Positions 1 to 13,136 are shown, counted from the first letter of the stretch. The stretch is 24,886 nucleotides of DNA from Welwitschia mirabilis (GCA_051453625.1 JBOZIK010000001.1:215339434-215364319); one strand, 5' to 3'. Notes: generated from the sequence alone by a model not told the origin. Made by a program: numbers and translations.

Positions 1-574
1 AACTATATAAAAAATAGTAGGGAAAAAGGGATTCCTTTACTACTAATACTCTTATAGATAAGGGCCTACAAAACTAATCAAAAACTAAAACTATAGGTAA
101 AAAAAGACAAGAGAAAATCCAAAACCATTAAATCTAAACTAAATTAAAGAAGTAAACAAGATAAATAAGCATGAGATGAAGTAGTAGATTAGCTAATATA
201 AGAGAGTAAATCCATCTACCATACATGTACACAAGTTTATTCATATGATAAAAATGGTAGAGGGATTTTATCTTTTTATTTGTGAGAATGTCCTTTACTC
301 CATTGAGATTCTTTGTATTTTCTAAGGCTTCTTTGAGGATATTCCAATTTTTATTAAGATATCATCTCAAAACCAACCTTCTATGATTTCTTATGATTTC
401 TCACTGAGAGGTTTCTGGTTAGATTTCCAAAATTCATTATAATCTTTTTACTCTCTTATAACGTTGGGTTATCATATTCCTATTCCATCTTAGAATCTAA
501 GTTTGCTTCATCTTTAGTGTTCCCTTTCTAGTAGCTTTTAGAGAATGACTATGATGATTATAAAGGTTAAAAGA
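1..574. other. AT-rich intergenic DNA, no gene recognised
   Basis: This stretch holds no recognisable gene. On the minus strand, roughly 250-350 can be read as a short lysine- and asparagine-rich frame (it includes NWNILKEALENTKNL), and about 400-470 gives another coding-like fragment (FWKSNQKPLSEKS). Both are broken by stops and match no family I can name. They might be further remnants of the LINE found to the right on the same strand, but nothing visible proves this. Confidence 0.4.
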
Positions 575-932
575 TTTTCTTTTTATTTTTTTATGCTTAC
601 TCGATCTAGGATTAGGGTCTCTGCTAGTGTGGCCTTCTACATTAATTTTCCATTTCCTAAGTTATAATTACTAATGGAAATGACTTCATATAAGGAGTCC
701 TTTCCAATATTGAGCTCTTTTTCATTGCTCTTGCCCTTAGAGTCTATAGGAATTCTTTGCCTTTTCTGTTTTACATCTTTAACTAAAGAAACCCCCTACA
801 TCTCCTACATATTATTTTTAGAATATGGGCTTCTCAGAGTGGCCTCTCCCCTAAGATTACCCAAAGGCTTAATTGCTATACTCTTCTCAATAGGTGAAGT
901 AACATCCTCCTATGAATTAGTACTAGTATCCA
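575..932 (-). pseudogene. Lysine-rich coding-like remnant, unidentified
   Basis: Read on the minus strand, this stretch gives about 119 codons in one frame with only five stops and no obvious frameshift. The composition is protein-like: many Lys, Glu and Ser, with segments such as DVKQKRQRIPIDSKGKSNEK and LNIGKDSLYEVISISN. The basic linker after the zinc knuckle in plant LINE ORF1 proteins has a similar make-up, and a LINE lies just to the right on the same strand. In a LINE, however, ORF1 should lie 5' of the reverse transcriptase. On the minus strand this fragment is 3' of it, so it would have to belong to a second element or to an extended tail. The family is not recognised. The 97-codon plus-strand frame over the same bases is hydrophobic and looks like the antisense shadow. 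Confidence 0.3.
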
Positions 933-1239
933 CTCTAATTTATGCTTTATCTATCATGAGACATTAAAATAATCCATTCTTTATTTAGCATTTAACCTAC
1001 CTATTTCCTCTGATCACTGATTTTGGAGGATTTCATGGGGATAAGCACAAGGAGGGTGGTTGAAATTTTGCAAAATTTTATTAGGTAGAGAATCAAGTTT
1101 TAATGCCTAGTTCCCATTTTTTCTTTTAACTTCTTAGCTCAGTAAAAAGGGAGACTAACCCTTCATTTATCGTAAAGGTTCTAGAGAAAGAAGAAATGTA
1201 GCCTCTTAATTATCAAGTGCTTTTCATCTTTAACTAAGA

Positions 1240-2689
1240 TTAATCCATAGATTTTACTGCTAGACATTAGGACTTCTATAAATCTGAGTGTTTAATTATC
1301 CCCTTTGCCATTCTTTAGGATCTTCTACTAAAGAACATTTCTGCATCTAGGTATTTCACCACATATGAAAATGGCAAGTCATCCTTCTTATTAATACTTA
1401 GGGGTTATGTAATCAAATTCGATGATATCTTCTACCTCCTCCTAATATTTATATTATCATCAATTATGACCTTATTCCTAGTTAAATTTAGATCCCATGT
1501 AGGGAGATAAGGGATTTCCATCCCATGTTAATATATACTACCATAGTTTAGAGTTCTCCCTAAACTTCAAACTATTCAAAGGCTCATGTTAGTGATGTTT
1601 TTCCATTTTTATCATAAGTAGTAGAATGTTTATCTAATACCTTATATTCTAAAGAATATTTTACACTTGGGTTAATTTGTCTTTGAAAATAAATTGATTT
1701 CAAATTATCCAAATATGCCAAAATCAGATTTTCAAGAATCACCTTAGGGCATTAATTATGTTATCCAAGGTTAAGTCTTCATTAAATGTTTATTAGATCT
1801 TCCTAACGATGTAACATTCTTAGAATAGATTCTTAACTGACTCTATTCTCCCACATTTCTTATATTGTGGGGATAACTTAAAGCCTTATTTATTTTTATT
1901 TTTCATTATTAACACTTTTTCTTTTATTATTAACCATATTAGCATTGCAAAATTACCCACTAGAGAGAATTTCCAAGTGTTATGAATGAGTGAGTTTATC
2001 CCATATTTCTTTATCATTAGTTTTTTCATGTTTACTTTCTTACTTTTATTGATCTTAATATCCTTTTACTTTGTGAGTTAGATTTTTAAAATGCTAATTA
2101 ATTTCTATAAATACTCTACTACCATATATATAGTAATGTTTCTTGAGTAGAAAAGTGACTTGTTTTCTTAATAGTGCTAAATTTTACTCCTTACCTTTCT
2201 CTTAAGCTAGTATTTTGCAGGTAGGATTTCAATAATCTCAATGGGTTTAATCCCCTCTAAGATCTTGGGGTGATAGAAGGTAATCTCATCTTACCTATAG
2301 TTGAGATCCTCAAACTATACTCTCCCTTTGCAAAGAACTTGTCAAAATAAGAAGTCTGTCTTCTTAGACTCTTAATATTTGTACTTCATTTTTAGCAATT
2401 TTATTTGAAGTGTTTCCACCTCATTAATGTTATTAATCAAATTTAGTAGGACTAATAAAGTACTATCCTCTAAGTCTTGAATACCAAAACTCCTACTTCT
2501 ATTAGTTTAGCTATTTTACTCCAATCCACCATGCGGACTTTGTTATCTCCTCTTTTTACTTCCCATATAAAGTTCCTACTATGTTTATTTAGGATTTTTT
2601 GTACTTTTTCTAGATTAATTTCTATTAAGATTCTATAGTTAACAATTTCTAAAATAACTAAGTTGGTTAGAATAACTCTTCCTTTAAGT
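1240..2689 (-). repeat. LINE C-terminal unit, copy 1
   Basis: This is the second, downstream copy of the LINE C-terminal unit, joined head to tail to copy 2. An 83-codon minus-strand open stretch (2470-2721) crosses the junction. Its in-unit part reads GRVILTNLVILEI, then IQKILNKHSRNFIW, then VRMVDWSKIAKL and EVGVLVF, which is the classic LINE series of thumb, FxW, W and GGLGI. Below it come EVETLQIKLLKMKY and, at about 1800-1865, CGRIESVKNLF with EC and VRKI, the zinc-binding region. The unit ends near 1240, where the bases correspond to those at 2690. Sequence below 1240 does not match sequence below 2690. Confidence 0.85.
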
Positions 2690-4137
2690 ACTGATCCACA
2701 AATTTGACTATTAGACATCATGACTTCTATAACTTTAAGTGTTTAATATTCACATTTCCCATTCTTTAGGATCTTCTAACAATGAACATTTCTACATCAA
2801 GGAATTTTACCATATATGAAAATGACAAGTAATCCTTCTTGGTAATACTTAGGGGTTATATAATCAAATTCGATTATATCCCCTACCTCCTTCTAATATT
2901 TATCTTGTCATTAATTATGACCTTATTCCTAGTGAAATTTACACCTCCATGTAGGGGGACAGGGGTTTTCATCCAATGTTAATAATGGGCTATCATAGTT
3001 TATGGTTCTTCCTAATCTTAAAACTATTCAAAGGCTTATATTAGTTATGCTTTTCCATTTTTCTCATAAGTAGCAGAATGTTTATCTAATATCTTATATT
3101 TTAAAGAATATTTTATACTTGGGTCCATTTACCTTTCAAAATAAATTGATTTCACATTACCAAAATATAACAAAATTGGATTTTCAAGAAGCACCTTAGG
3201 GTATTAATTATGTTATCCAAGGTTAAGTCATCATTAAATATTTGTTGAACCTTCCTAACTATGAAACATTCTTAGAATAAATGATTAATTGACTCTATTC
3301 TCCTACATTTCTTATATTGTGGGGATAATTTAAAGCCTTGTTTATTTGTATTTTTCATCATTAAAAGATCTTTTATTATTAACCATTTTAGCATTGAAAA
3401 GTATCCATTAGAGAGTGTTTCCAAGTGTTATAAAGGAGCAAGTTTATCCCATATTTCTTTATTGGTAGTCTTTTCACATTTACTTTCTTTCTTTTAATGA
3501 TCTTGATATCCTTTTACTTTGTGAGTTTAAATTTTTGAGTTGTTAATTAGTCTCTATAAACCTTATATTACCATATCTATATTCATGCTTCTTAAGTAGG
3601 AAAACGACTTGTTTCCCTAATAGTGCTAAATTTTACTCCTTCCCTTTCTCTTAAGCTAGTATTTTTTTTGGTAGGATTTCAATAATCTCAATATGTTTAA
3701 TCCCCTCTAAGATCTTGAAGTAATAGAAGGTAATCACATCTTGCCTATAGATGAGATCCTTCAACTATACTTTCCCTTTATAAAGAGTTTGTCAAAATAA
3801 GGAGTCTCTTTTCTTAGACTCCCAATCTTTGTATTTCCCTTTTATAAATTTTATTTAGGGGGTTCCCACCTCCTTGATCTTATTAATTAAATTTAGTTGG
3901 ACTAAACAATTGCTATCCTTTAGATCTTAAATACCACAAGCTCCTGCTTCTATTAGTTTAGCTATTTTTCTACAAGCCACCATGTGGACTTTATTATCTC
4001 CTCTTTTTACTTCCCAAATAAAGTTCCTAATAAGTCTATTTAGAATTGTTTTTATTTTTTCTAAAATAATTTCTATTGAGGAGCTAGCTAATAATTGCTA
4101 AAATAACTAAGTTGGCTAGAATAATTCTTCCTCTACT
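2690..4137 (-). repeat. LINE C-terminal unit, copy 2 (continuous with the RT core)
   Basis: This copy follows directly from the RT core. On the minus strand it carries the thumb segment GRIILANLVILAI (4094-4130), a decayed GGLGI block around 3925-3960, the EVGTP...KFIKGKYKDW segment that corresponds to the LW..ilkaKY block, and a zinc-finger region with CRRIESINHLF and ECFIVRKV (about 3250-3320), as in zf-RVT. It matches copy 1 at a constant offset of about 1,450 bases. In a roughly 150-base stretch compared by eye (around 1740-1890 against 3190-3340) identity is near 88%. Stops differ between the copies, so much of the decay came after the duplication. Confidence 0.85.
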
Positions 4138-5645
4138 AGACAAGAAAAGGGAATTCCAACTATGACATATCTTACTTACTTTTTAAGTTATATCTATCTA
4201 TATGTCTTTTCCATTTTATTCAAACATGGAAATTCCTAGGTAAAAATCCTTCATATTCCCATTTTAGAGCTTAATATCTGCTCTATCACCCTTCACTTAT
4301 CTAAGTGTTTATAAAATAAGTTTTTATTTTTAGCCAACTGATGGGTAATCCTTATTCTTTTGCAAAATAAGTCTAATCCATTCTTAATGGTCCTAACTTG
4401 CTATACCTTCACTTTTATAAAAATGATAGATTTATTTGCAAAGTAATTACACATTATATCTTGATCATGTAACCTCATGTCTTAATCTCTTGTCTTAGTA
4501 ATATAATCCTAAAGAACATCCAACACTATAATAAATAGATAGAATGAGAGGAATTCCTCTTCCTTAGACCTCTTATTATACTAGAAAAACAATGAATCTC
4601 TTGATTCATTTTTTAAATGAATTTAGTAGAGACTTGCATCTACATGATAAGACTTATAAATTTAGGTGGGATATTCTTGATGAGAAAAACTTGTCTTAGG
4701 AAATGCCAAGAAATCATATTATAGCTTTTTAAATATCTAATTTTAAAGCACATATTTTTTACTTCTTATTTTAAATTAAATAAAAATTTCATGATTAAAG
4801 ATCATCCAAGATGGATCTATTCTTTAGAAAGCCAACCTAGTTGCAACTAATCATCCAGTGTAGATAAGATTAGATTCTAATAATAAACACTATAGTGAGA
4901 GGTTTATAGATGATGTTACAAACCCCTATTAGTATATAATTATGTGTTTTGATTATCTTCTATTTTTTCAGAATTGTTATCAAATGAATATATTCTAAGC
5001 ATGGGGTATTAATCTTAAGATAAGGAATTTATCTAAATCATTTTCTATTGATTTAATAATTAAATCCCAAAAATTCCAAAAGAACTCTATCAATCAATCA
5101 TATGGTTTAGGGCTTGTATTTGACTTCATTTTATTTAGGACATTTTATACTTCCTTTTTATCTTGTTCTTGGAGGACTTTCCCCCATACTAAGACTTTGT
5201 CCATAATGTTGATGGATAAGTCTTACTCTTAGTTAACCATAATTCTTGAAAATTTTTCATAAATGATTTTGAAATCTAATTTGTCTTAAAAGTTTTGTTC
5301 CTTCATTTTACATTTTGAATTGTATTAGATTGTCTCCTCTAATTTACCAAGTTAGAGTAAAATCTAGAATTCTTATGTTCATCCTCTAGTTAATTCATGT
5401 GGAATCTCTTCTCTTTCTTTCTAATCTTGTGAAGATCCTAGAGTTTGTACCACTCCTCCTTATGGAGATCTTTTTCTTGCTTCTATTTAAACTGTATTTC
5501 TCTTAAATATTCTTTTAAGTCTTTTATCTTTCTAATTTTTTTCACCCATTATTTCCTCCACATTTTCAAAAATTACTTTAGAAATTATAGGTCTTACTTC
5601 AGCATATTAATTAGATTTTTCAAATTCTCCTTCCAATGGTTTTAC
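4138..5645 (-). pseudogene. LINE ORF2 fragment: pre-RT linker and reverse transcriptase core
   Basis: An active copy would encode the RT that copies element RNA at a nicked target. Reading the minus strand, about 5530-5645 gives a lysine-rich helix region (FLKMWRK-WVKKIRKIKDL) like the segment before RT. At 5307-5372 lies NSRFYSNLVN followed by RRQSNTIQNVK, matching the family's NTKFFH...RRRxNxI block. At 5060-5128 KSNTSPKPYD and EFFWNFLG match KSPGPDGF and EFFxxFW. At 4512-4566 EEFLSFYLFIIVLDVLG matches the DPLSPYLFII block. At 4411-4443 FANKSIIFIK matches the catalytic FADD block, with both aspartates lost (GAT GAT to AAT AAA). Just below, at about 4200, LGISMFE matches the YLGVPL block, and the thumb continues into the repeated unit. 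Stops and frame changes occur every few dozen codons. Confidence 0.82.
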
Positions 5646-6899
5646 TACTAGAATTATAATCTTTTAAAATAAATGCCTTAAGTAGAATTATTTTTAAGAT
5701 GTTTATTTTAATAAATTCCTTAAATAAAATATAGTAAATCCTTTTTAAGTCATGTTTTCATACAAACATCTTAAAAAGAAATTTAGAACTGTTTTTAAGA
5801 CATTTATAGAATAAAACCTTAATAATAAAGTATTTTCTGATAATAACTTTAATTATCAAGATCTTTTTATGGTGTTTACTATGATAAATACTTTGGTTAT
5901 TCAAGATTTAAGAAATTTTAATAAGTATCCTTATTAGAAAATGGCTAATAGGGAATTTTTAAGTAAATGCCCTAATTTCCAAATTTACATAGCTAACATA
6001 TTTATGAGCATTGATAGATGTCACTACTCGCAAATGTATTTTTGCTCCATCTAGACTCTAAGTGATCCCTATGATCAGAGACTACTCGGAGTTGTTGTCA
6101 TAGAGCTAATGAAAGCTTATATTATGAAATAAATATAGCAAGTACTAAGAAATTATGTTGAAAATTGCAGAAAACTATGATGCTGTTAACCTGAAATAAG
6201 CTTAAAAAATTAAATTAAAATTAGAGATTTACTAAAGAAATAGTTAAAACCATTAATAATTCAACTATTTAGTTTAAAATGCATCATCGAGATAAACTCA
6301 TGATGAAGATACTTGAACTAGTTAGGTTAATAATTCATAAGTTTTCTATATCCATATATTACATTATGGGGAATGAAGAAAATGGAAAAACATAATAGAA
6401 GTTTCAATAAATGTTGAATAATACTTATTTCTAAGTGTTGATAATTATCCTAATTCATATTTAGCTACACAAATAGGATCAAATAAAAGAGAATATTTCT
6501 TTTTTAATTAATAAAACATGTTTATAATACTTCTTAAAAATATTAGCTTTCTAGCCTTATATTAAAATACTAGAATGTTACACAAAAATATACTGATAAG
6601 TTTGTGTTTTTCTTTTGAAGTAATAGTAAAACATTAGAGATTCTATTATGCCCTTTTTAGAATATCAAAAGCTTTCCTTTGAGATTGTTCTTAGCTCCAT
6701 TTATAAAGCCTTTTTGTGAAAAGATCCCTCCTATTCATGGTTATCCCCTTCTTATACCCTTTTAGCCCCCTTTGTATTTTGACATTTTCTTTCTTTATGT
6801 CTAAGAAATAATTTTATGGTTGAAGTTTTTTTTTTCACGTTAGGTTTTTTCCTCATCCTCATGCCAAATGGCATTTTGTACTTGTAATATAATGATACA
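5646..6899. other. AT-rich DNA, no gene recognised
   Basis: No coding trace was found on either strand. The part at 5650-5980 is made of loosely similar words (variants of 'ttaagtaaatgcc' and 'tttttaagacatttat') that suggest an old, unidentified repeat. From about 6640 to 6899 the plus strand is pyrimidine-rich and ends in an AT microsatellite, as the 3' end of an old retroelement might, but no family can be named. Confidence 0.4.
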
Positions 6900-6919
6900 A
6901 TATATATATATATATATAC
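6900..6919. repeat. AT dinucleotide microsatellite
   Basis: This is an uninterrupted run of alternating A and T, about nine to ten repeats long. It follows 'cttgtaatataatgatacaa', so it may have grown from the A/T-rich tail of an older retroelement insertion. That origin is inference. Confidence 0.9.
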
Positions 6920-7966
6920 TGCTAATCTAATAACGTACTAATTAACTAACCTATTAACTAAATAATATATGAACCTAAATACTAAAGAATAAATCTCAAA
7001 TACCATATAAAATATATAATTAAAAGAACAAAAACATTTTATTAATAAGAAAAATTCACATCATTATCTTTATTCATTAAGAGCTTTATCATTTCATAAT
7101 AAGATAATCATGTAACGAAGATACAAATTTGAAATATGATTATGCCTTACCATTATACTAACCTAGTAGCAATGCTAGAGTACCACTATATGCAATGCCA
7201 CTACTCAAGCTATTTATAGGATTTACTTTTTTGCAACTCTATTTATGCATTGGATAGAATAACTCTCTTTGTAGATTAGATAAGTTACAAATATTTTATT
7301 TTCTATAGTATTTATAGTTCATAGTATTGATTCTAATGTCCAAAGAGAGAAAGCGAAATGCCAATGATAGCAAAACTCATGTAAAAATAGAAAAGTAAAA
7401 GAAGATCAATTAGCCATATTAGTATAGCATTTCAGAAGCAAATGATATTTACCAAACTAACTATGGAGAAAGTAATTCATTATTTACTTTCATTTAAGTT
7501 TCCTTTGTATATTAATCATACTAATAATGGACACTAGAGAATCACCTAGTTTCACATTCATCTCATGTCATTTTGATGACAAATGTAATACCAATAGAAG
7601 TCTAGCTTAAGTGATTTTCTTGTATTTAATCTTCAACTTTTGTGTTTTTTTTAAGCTTGAGACATAAAGGATAGAAGAAAAAATAAAATTCAAATGGTGC
7701 TAAGGTAATTAGGGATTTATAGGTTTCCCAATTTTAACATAAAAGAGCTTTTAATAAAAAGGGATTGAGTTCCATAACTACCCAAGTTGTGAATGACTTT
7801 TTTCCTTTCCATTTATAGGGATCTTCTAATGATACAGTTTCTAATCTGTTATTTACTATTTATGAGTTGTACACATATTATCCTTTTCCCTCTAGGAAGA
7901 AGAAATTTATATATGTGAGATGCTCATTTACATTGATAATGCCTATAAATAAAAGAGACACAATGT

Positions 7967-8100
7967 CTTAGAATTTCAATGCATATTTGATATCTGATCT
8001 TAAATAAGAAATTACAATAATTTATAGAGTATTTTATTAAAAGAGGAATCAGGACCTAGAATTTTCATGAATATTTGAAATCTGATCTTTAAACAAGAAA
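7967..8100. repeat. Short tandem direct repeat, about 88-base period
   Basis: The segment at 7967-8018 (ttagaatttcaatgcatatt, then tgatatctgatctt) recurs at 8055-8100 (cctagaattttcatgaatat, then ttgaaatctgatctt), with a few differences. The offset is about 88 bases, so this is a local tandem duplication of some age. Confidence 0.7.
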
Positions 8101-11100
8101 ATAAGGGAGTCATCATAAATTACAATACTCTCCATTTACTATCATTTTTTCTATGGTCTACTATGATGATAAATGTAAAGGTGTAATCTCTCAAATCATA
8201 TTGTTGGTTCTTAGTTTATATAAACATGTAAATTAAACTTTCTTAGCAATTTTTAAATTTATCCTTAGTTTTTACTCCTTAGTGCCAAGGCATATGTACT
8301 ACTTTACTCCATGAAATTTACTATCGTCTTCCTCTGGTATAAATTAGATGCATGTTTTTATCAAAGGTCTATTCTTTTAATCATTGTCTTCACTGTGTCA
8401 CATCTATTAGGTTTACTATGCAACTCCTAATTTATATGTCATTTCTAATTTGAAAAATATTATTTGCTTTAAAAACCTTATTTTGAAATATGCTTTAAAA
8501 TTTGTAAATATTTTTTCATCCTTTTATATTTCATGTTTTATTGATTGAAACATTAATGAGGTAATATAGTCCCCTAGTTTTATAGGGGCTTAAATATTTA
8601 AAAAGAAGGTTTAATGTTTGAAAAGATATAGTGCACTATAACTACTTAATTTCTTAATTCTCTTGAAAACCTTAATTTCTTTTCATATTTAATATTAGAT
8701 AAATCATGCATTCATGAGTGTCCAATTCTTTAATTGATAAGTCTATGATTTGTATTTAATTTTCTTTTTATTTCTTTCTTTTTTTTTAAGGAAGAAATAA
8801 TGATTCCTTGAATAAAATAAGAGAATTGATCATCTAAGGGAGAATGAGCCTTATTTTTACATGCTATTAATAATGTCTTTTATTTTAAAAGTTTTGTAAT
8901 GATTTGAAGCTTACATTTCTTAGGTGTGATAAGCCCAATTATGAGGAATCATTTAGTCTTTTAATTATAACCACTCTAATGGAATGGTTAAATGGAAGGC
9001 TTCACTTCCAAATCCATTAAATAAATTTGCTAGGAATTTGGTCCCCATATATGTGAAGGAAACATGTTATTATTTTTCATCCTCATAAATGCAAACAAGT
9101 ATGCATTAGTACCTTTATGACACTTTTAGTTTTTAATCAATTTACTTGTAAATTATTATTTCTTAGTCCTTTATGTGTGTAATGCTCTAATTAGATCAAT
9201 ACTTGTATGTAATCATGGATGGTGCATTTGGTCAAGATGTGTTATAATTTTTGTTTAAAAATGATGTAATGATATAAAGATGTATTACAAAAGTGTAGCT
9301 TTTATAAATTAATTTATCTCTTCATTTATAAACTATAGAAGTTAGGAGGAAAGGTTGAAGAGTTTTTTAGATGAGTTATATTGGTCTATGCCTTTTTTTC
9401 TTTTCCATTTCCCTCATCAAATATAACCATTTATTTTTCAAAGATTAAAGAAGTTCTACCAAAATAAATAAATTTGTAGTAATTTATTTGTATATTATTT
9501 TTTAGTACATATGTAGAGCATTATAAAATATTTATATGTATTATGGGTAAGAGTCCACCTTAACAAGCACTTTGTCATTAGTTCAAATATTTAAAATATC
9601 CCTTGCCTTATGTACCTAATTAATAAATATTTGTATGACTAATAGCTCATCTGAAATATATCATATATATATATAAATAACTAATAAATATACAGTTTGA
9701 GTGTGATTTATCGTTCATCAAATATTTTAGATTCTACTTAGTATTAAATGTAATAATAACCAATATTAAAATTTTTTTTAATGGTTGAATTTTCTGCAAA
9801 TTCTGTCTTACTTGATGAGATTGTTTTTAATACTTCCCCTCCATCTTTTGATAACATCACATGATATCTATCAACTTAGATCATAGTGAACATTAATTAT
9901 TTTTTATAACATTTTCAATTTCTATTTACTTGTAGGGCTTAAATGGGAATTACCTCTAATGATACTCTGTGTTAAGCAAACTACTAAATTATCATCTTGA
10001 TTTGTCCTCTACAATAAACTATTAGTATTGATCTTATTATTTATTATAGTAAAGTATACACAATACAAACATAATACAAATAATTGGTATTGGTATTTTT
10101 ATCTTTTAAGAAATCAAGTTTAACATTAATAATAAAGAATTAACATAGTAGTTATTATCATTAATTAAATACATGAAAATAAAATTATCTTAATCTTTGC
10201 ATTTTGAGGAAAATTATAATAAATTTAATCATTAATTTGTATATGGTAAATATGTACAACCTTAATACTCCACATTTTCCATTGGCTTAAGTGCTCAACT
10301 AGTTCTAACTTAATAGAACTACAATTAAATGTGTGCTATGATGAGGTAAACATACTAAATTTAATTGGAGTTATAGTTTTAGATATGATGATATCTATCC
10401 TTAAATTATGGACAAATAGTTAAAAAATGGCTCAATGAGGAGATCTTAATACAACATAACAATGAAAAATGCTTAAAAGTAATGAATGAATATGGATAAT
10501 AAGAGCACATAGAAGAAAAGTTAAAATTAAAAAAAGAAAGGACAAACTAATCATCCACTTTAAATCCTTTATTCACTTATAGATTGATTTGTTTAATATT
10601 TGCATTCTAAATATTTCCAAGTGGTTTATTTTGCTTTTTAAATTTTTCTCTTTAGCAACAATCTCATTCAGATGATTTCATGAAGGTCTATGACATTGCT
10701 TAAATGATACCATCCTCCTAGAATACTCTATTATCACTTTAGATGAAACCATATTAATAGTGTTAAAGTGATATAAATGTTGTCAACTTTACTATATTAC
10801 AATTGAAATGTAGATATCATTATAAGAAATATTAATAGCCATGATTTTTTCATGATTGAATGAAGCTTGCTTCTAAGTGAAATCTTGAATAAATGATGAA
10901 AAGAAAAAGATAGATCCATATGTTATCTTCTTATGGAATAATTATAATCAAATAACTCATTGTTATTTCTACTAAACTATCTTCTAATTTCATGTGCTTT
11001 TACATAGCTTCATAAGCTTTAGTAGCTATTCCAATTACTATTAGTATGAGCCATAGAGAGAAACAACAAAGTTATGTCTATAATCCATTTCATATAAAAA

Positions 11101-13136
11101 CTACAATCACCTGATAACTACATCTATTACATACCTTCTAGAATGTAGGAAGTTAGTTAAGTAGTTATTTTAGATCATTGTATTAAGTACTAAAATAATA
11201 ATTCTTTGTTGTGTAGGGTGAATAAATATATTTTTCATAAAACATCAGCATATGCTAGACAAAGTAAATATAGTATGGTTAAGATATCCTTTAAAACATC
11301 CACTTGTCCTTTCTTCATAAAATCAACTTTTCAAATCATATGAACATCATCTTTGACTACATACTTTTCATTAACATTATCCATAGATAAAACGTCATGA
11401 GTTGATATACAGGAAGTCTTCCCTTTTATTATTTAAAGAAGAGAAGTCATTTATTACTTTCACATTTTATTACTTGTTTCCCTTCCATTTGATATATTAA
11501 ATTTATTCTAAAGAGTAAGTATTCTAGTTTCACATGGATTTTTAGAGTAAATAATAAGTCATGATTTATTATAATTTTTATTTTCAATAATTTTCATAAT
11601 TTTAGAGGGAAAAACCCTTAGAAAATACCAATATGTATAAAATAGTTAACACCCAACCATAATACAACTAAATATCCTATTAGAGGTAAGTATCATTTAA
11701 TTAGATATCATTTGGAATAGTTGCATTTTATACCTATGAAATCTTGATCAAATAATTCATATGTTTACTAACTCAAGATGAAATTAACATTACTATTATC
11801 ATAGTATGTAATAGATGGTAAAGAATAATCTACACTTCTTTAGTGAGTTCAACATTTGAAATAAGCCACTACAACTTAGTAGAGTAAAACTGATTACTAC
11901 CTTTGATATAATAATCCAACTGTAGGCAATCTCTTTTTGTTTTTGTATTTACTATTTTCTTTGAACCTCTTTGGGCTCCTAAATATAAGAAGGAATCCCT
12001 TAATCATAAGTAAACTCATTAGTAAACTTAATCCTTCCTCTTTAATTAGAAAATATAGAAGACTTAGATGAATAACTTATGAAAGCCACTTACTAAATTA
12101 TGATAGAACTTAAAGAATATAAATTCATTTAAAAAAATTTACTTTATAGTTATCTCTATAAATAGAACAAACATGTAAGTGGAAATATAAGTCCTAGCAT
12201 GCATTTACTATTGAAAAATATCAAAGAAGAAACTTTAATTACAGTTGAGGTAGTAGAAATCTCAAGAACTTTGGAAAATAAATATATATGTAATGCACAA
12301 TAATAGCAAGAAAACAAGTAAAAACTCATCTATGTAAAAAAAAAAATTATCCACATTTTTATGCAAGTATTCATGAATTTTTTATTTATTAAAAGGCGTT
12401 TTATAAGATAAATCTCTACACACTCTTAGCAATTATACATATGAAATTGTATTTGAAAAGTCCTTAGATTAAGAATAATGAAAAAATAACAAGGAAAAGA
12501 AATGAAAAGATCTAGAAAGGAGCTAGTATAAGAAGACTTTAAACTAATGAGTTATGATACATTAGCCATATTATATCCCTGTAAGAATCAAAGAATTTAT
12601 TAGAAATTTACAAAGTTCTATTAAATTAAAGAAATGTTAATTACATAGTTAACCTTTCTACATAAGCATGTTTTCAATATTGTAAAAGGTTTTGTACTTT
12701 ATAAAAAAATAAAGTTATAGCTATGAGGATCTATAAGTGCCTAAATTTAAAAGCAAGATAGAATATCTTAGGTTATTATGTTATATGCAACTTGCAAATT
12801 CAAAAATAAAGTAAGTTTATCATCATCAAAGAAAATGAGTAAAGGAAGTTGCCTAGCTTTACAAAGAAAAGCAAATTCAAGAATACAAACATTACATGGT
12901 AGTAAAAATTTAGAAGTGGTAACTTAATAGCAATGAAAATACATATATTATTACATAATGTTTAACTAATACATGATTTTCATAGATTAGTAATTTAGCA
13001 ATTAAAATCATACTTTCTTTATTTCATTTGTAAATGTTTAATGCTATCTTATTTGTTTGCAACTAGTTTCATAGGTTTCCATGATCTAATTCATCTTAGC
13101 ATTCTATACTATTTGTATGATATTATTCATTGGAAT

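Larger units (their letters stand above)
1240..5645 (-). mobile_element. Decayed LINE (L1-like non-LTR retrotransposon), partly duplicated
   Basis: The minus strand carries the order expected of a plant L1-type LINE ORF2. From high to low coordinate these are the linker between endonuclease and RT, the RT fingers and palm, the thumb, the GGLGI-type segment with its following K-x-KY block, and a C-terminal zinc-binding region (zf-RVT). No endonuclease is recognisable above about 5645, so the copy seems 5'-truncated or its upstream part has decayed beyond reading. All parts contain many stops and frameshifts, so the element is dead. The last 1.45 kb occurs twice in tandem. No poly(A) tail and no target-site duplication could be identified. 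The family assignment rests on several motifs in the right order and is firm. The exact ends are not. Confidence 0.85.

Noticed and set aside
674-967. 97-codon plus-strand open frame
   Set aside because: It is hydrophobic and Leu/Ser-rich with no domain, and its opposite strand carries a lysine-rich frame that looks more like protein. It is probably an antisense shadow.
5445-5651. 68-codon plus-strand open frame rich in Phe and Tyr
   Set aside because: It lies antisense to the LINE linker before the RT, where the minus strand matches the family. The Phe/Tyr content is the complement of Lys/Glu codons.
6021-6045. CACTACTCGCAAATG as a CACTA terminal repeat
   Set aside because: It is more than 7 kb before the transposase, and no matching inverted end was found. 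CACTACAA at about 11866 was dropped for the same reason.
11000-11060. Minus-strand ATKAYEAM as a Copia RNase H trace
   Set aside because: One short partial match with no neighbouring Copia motifs such as the ones expected for the CDSQSA or HIDxRYH blocks.
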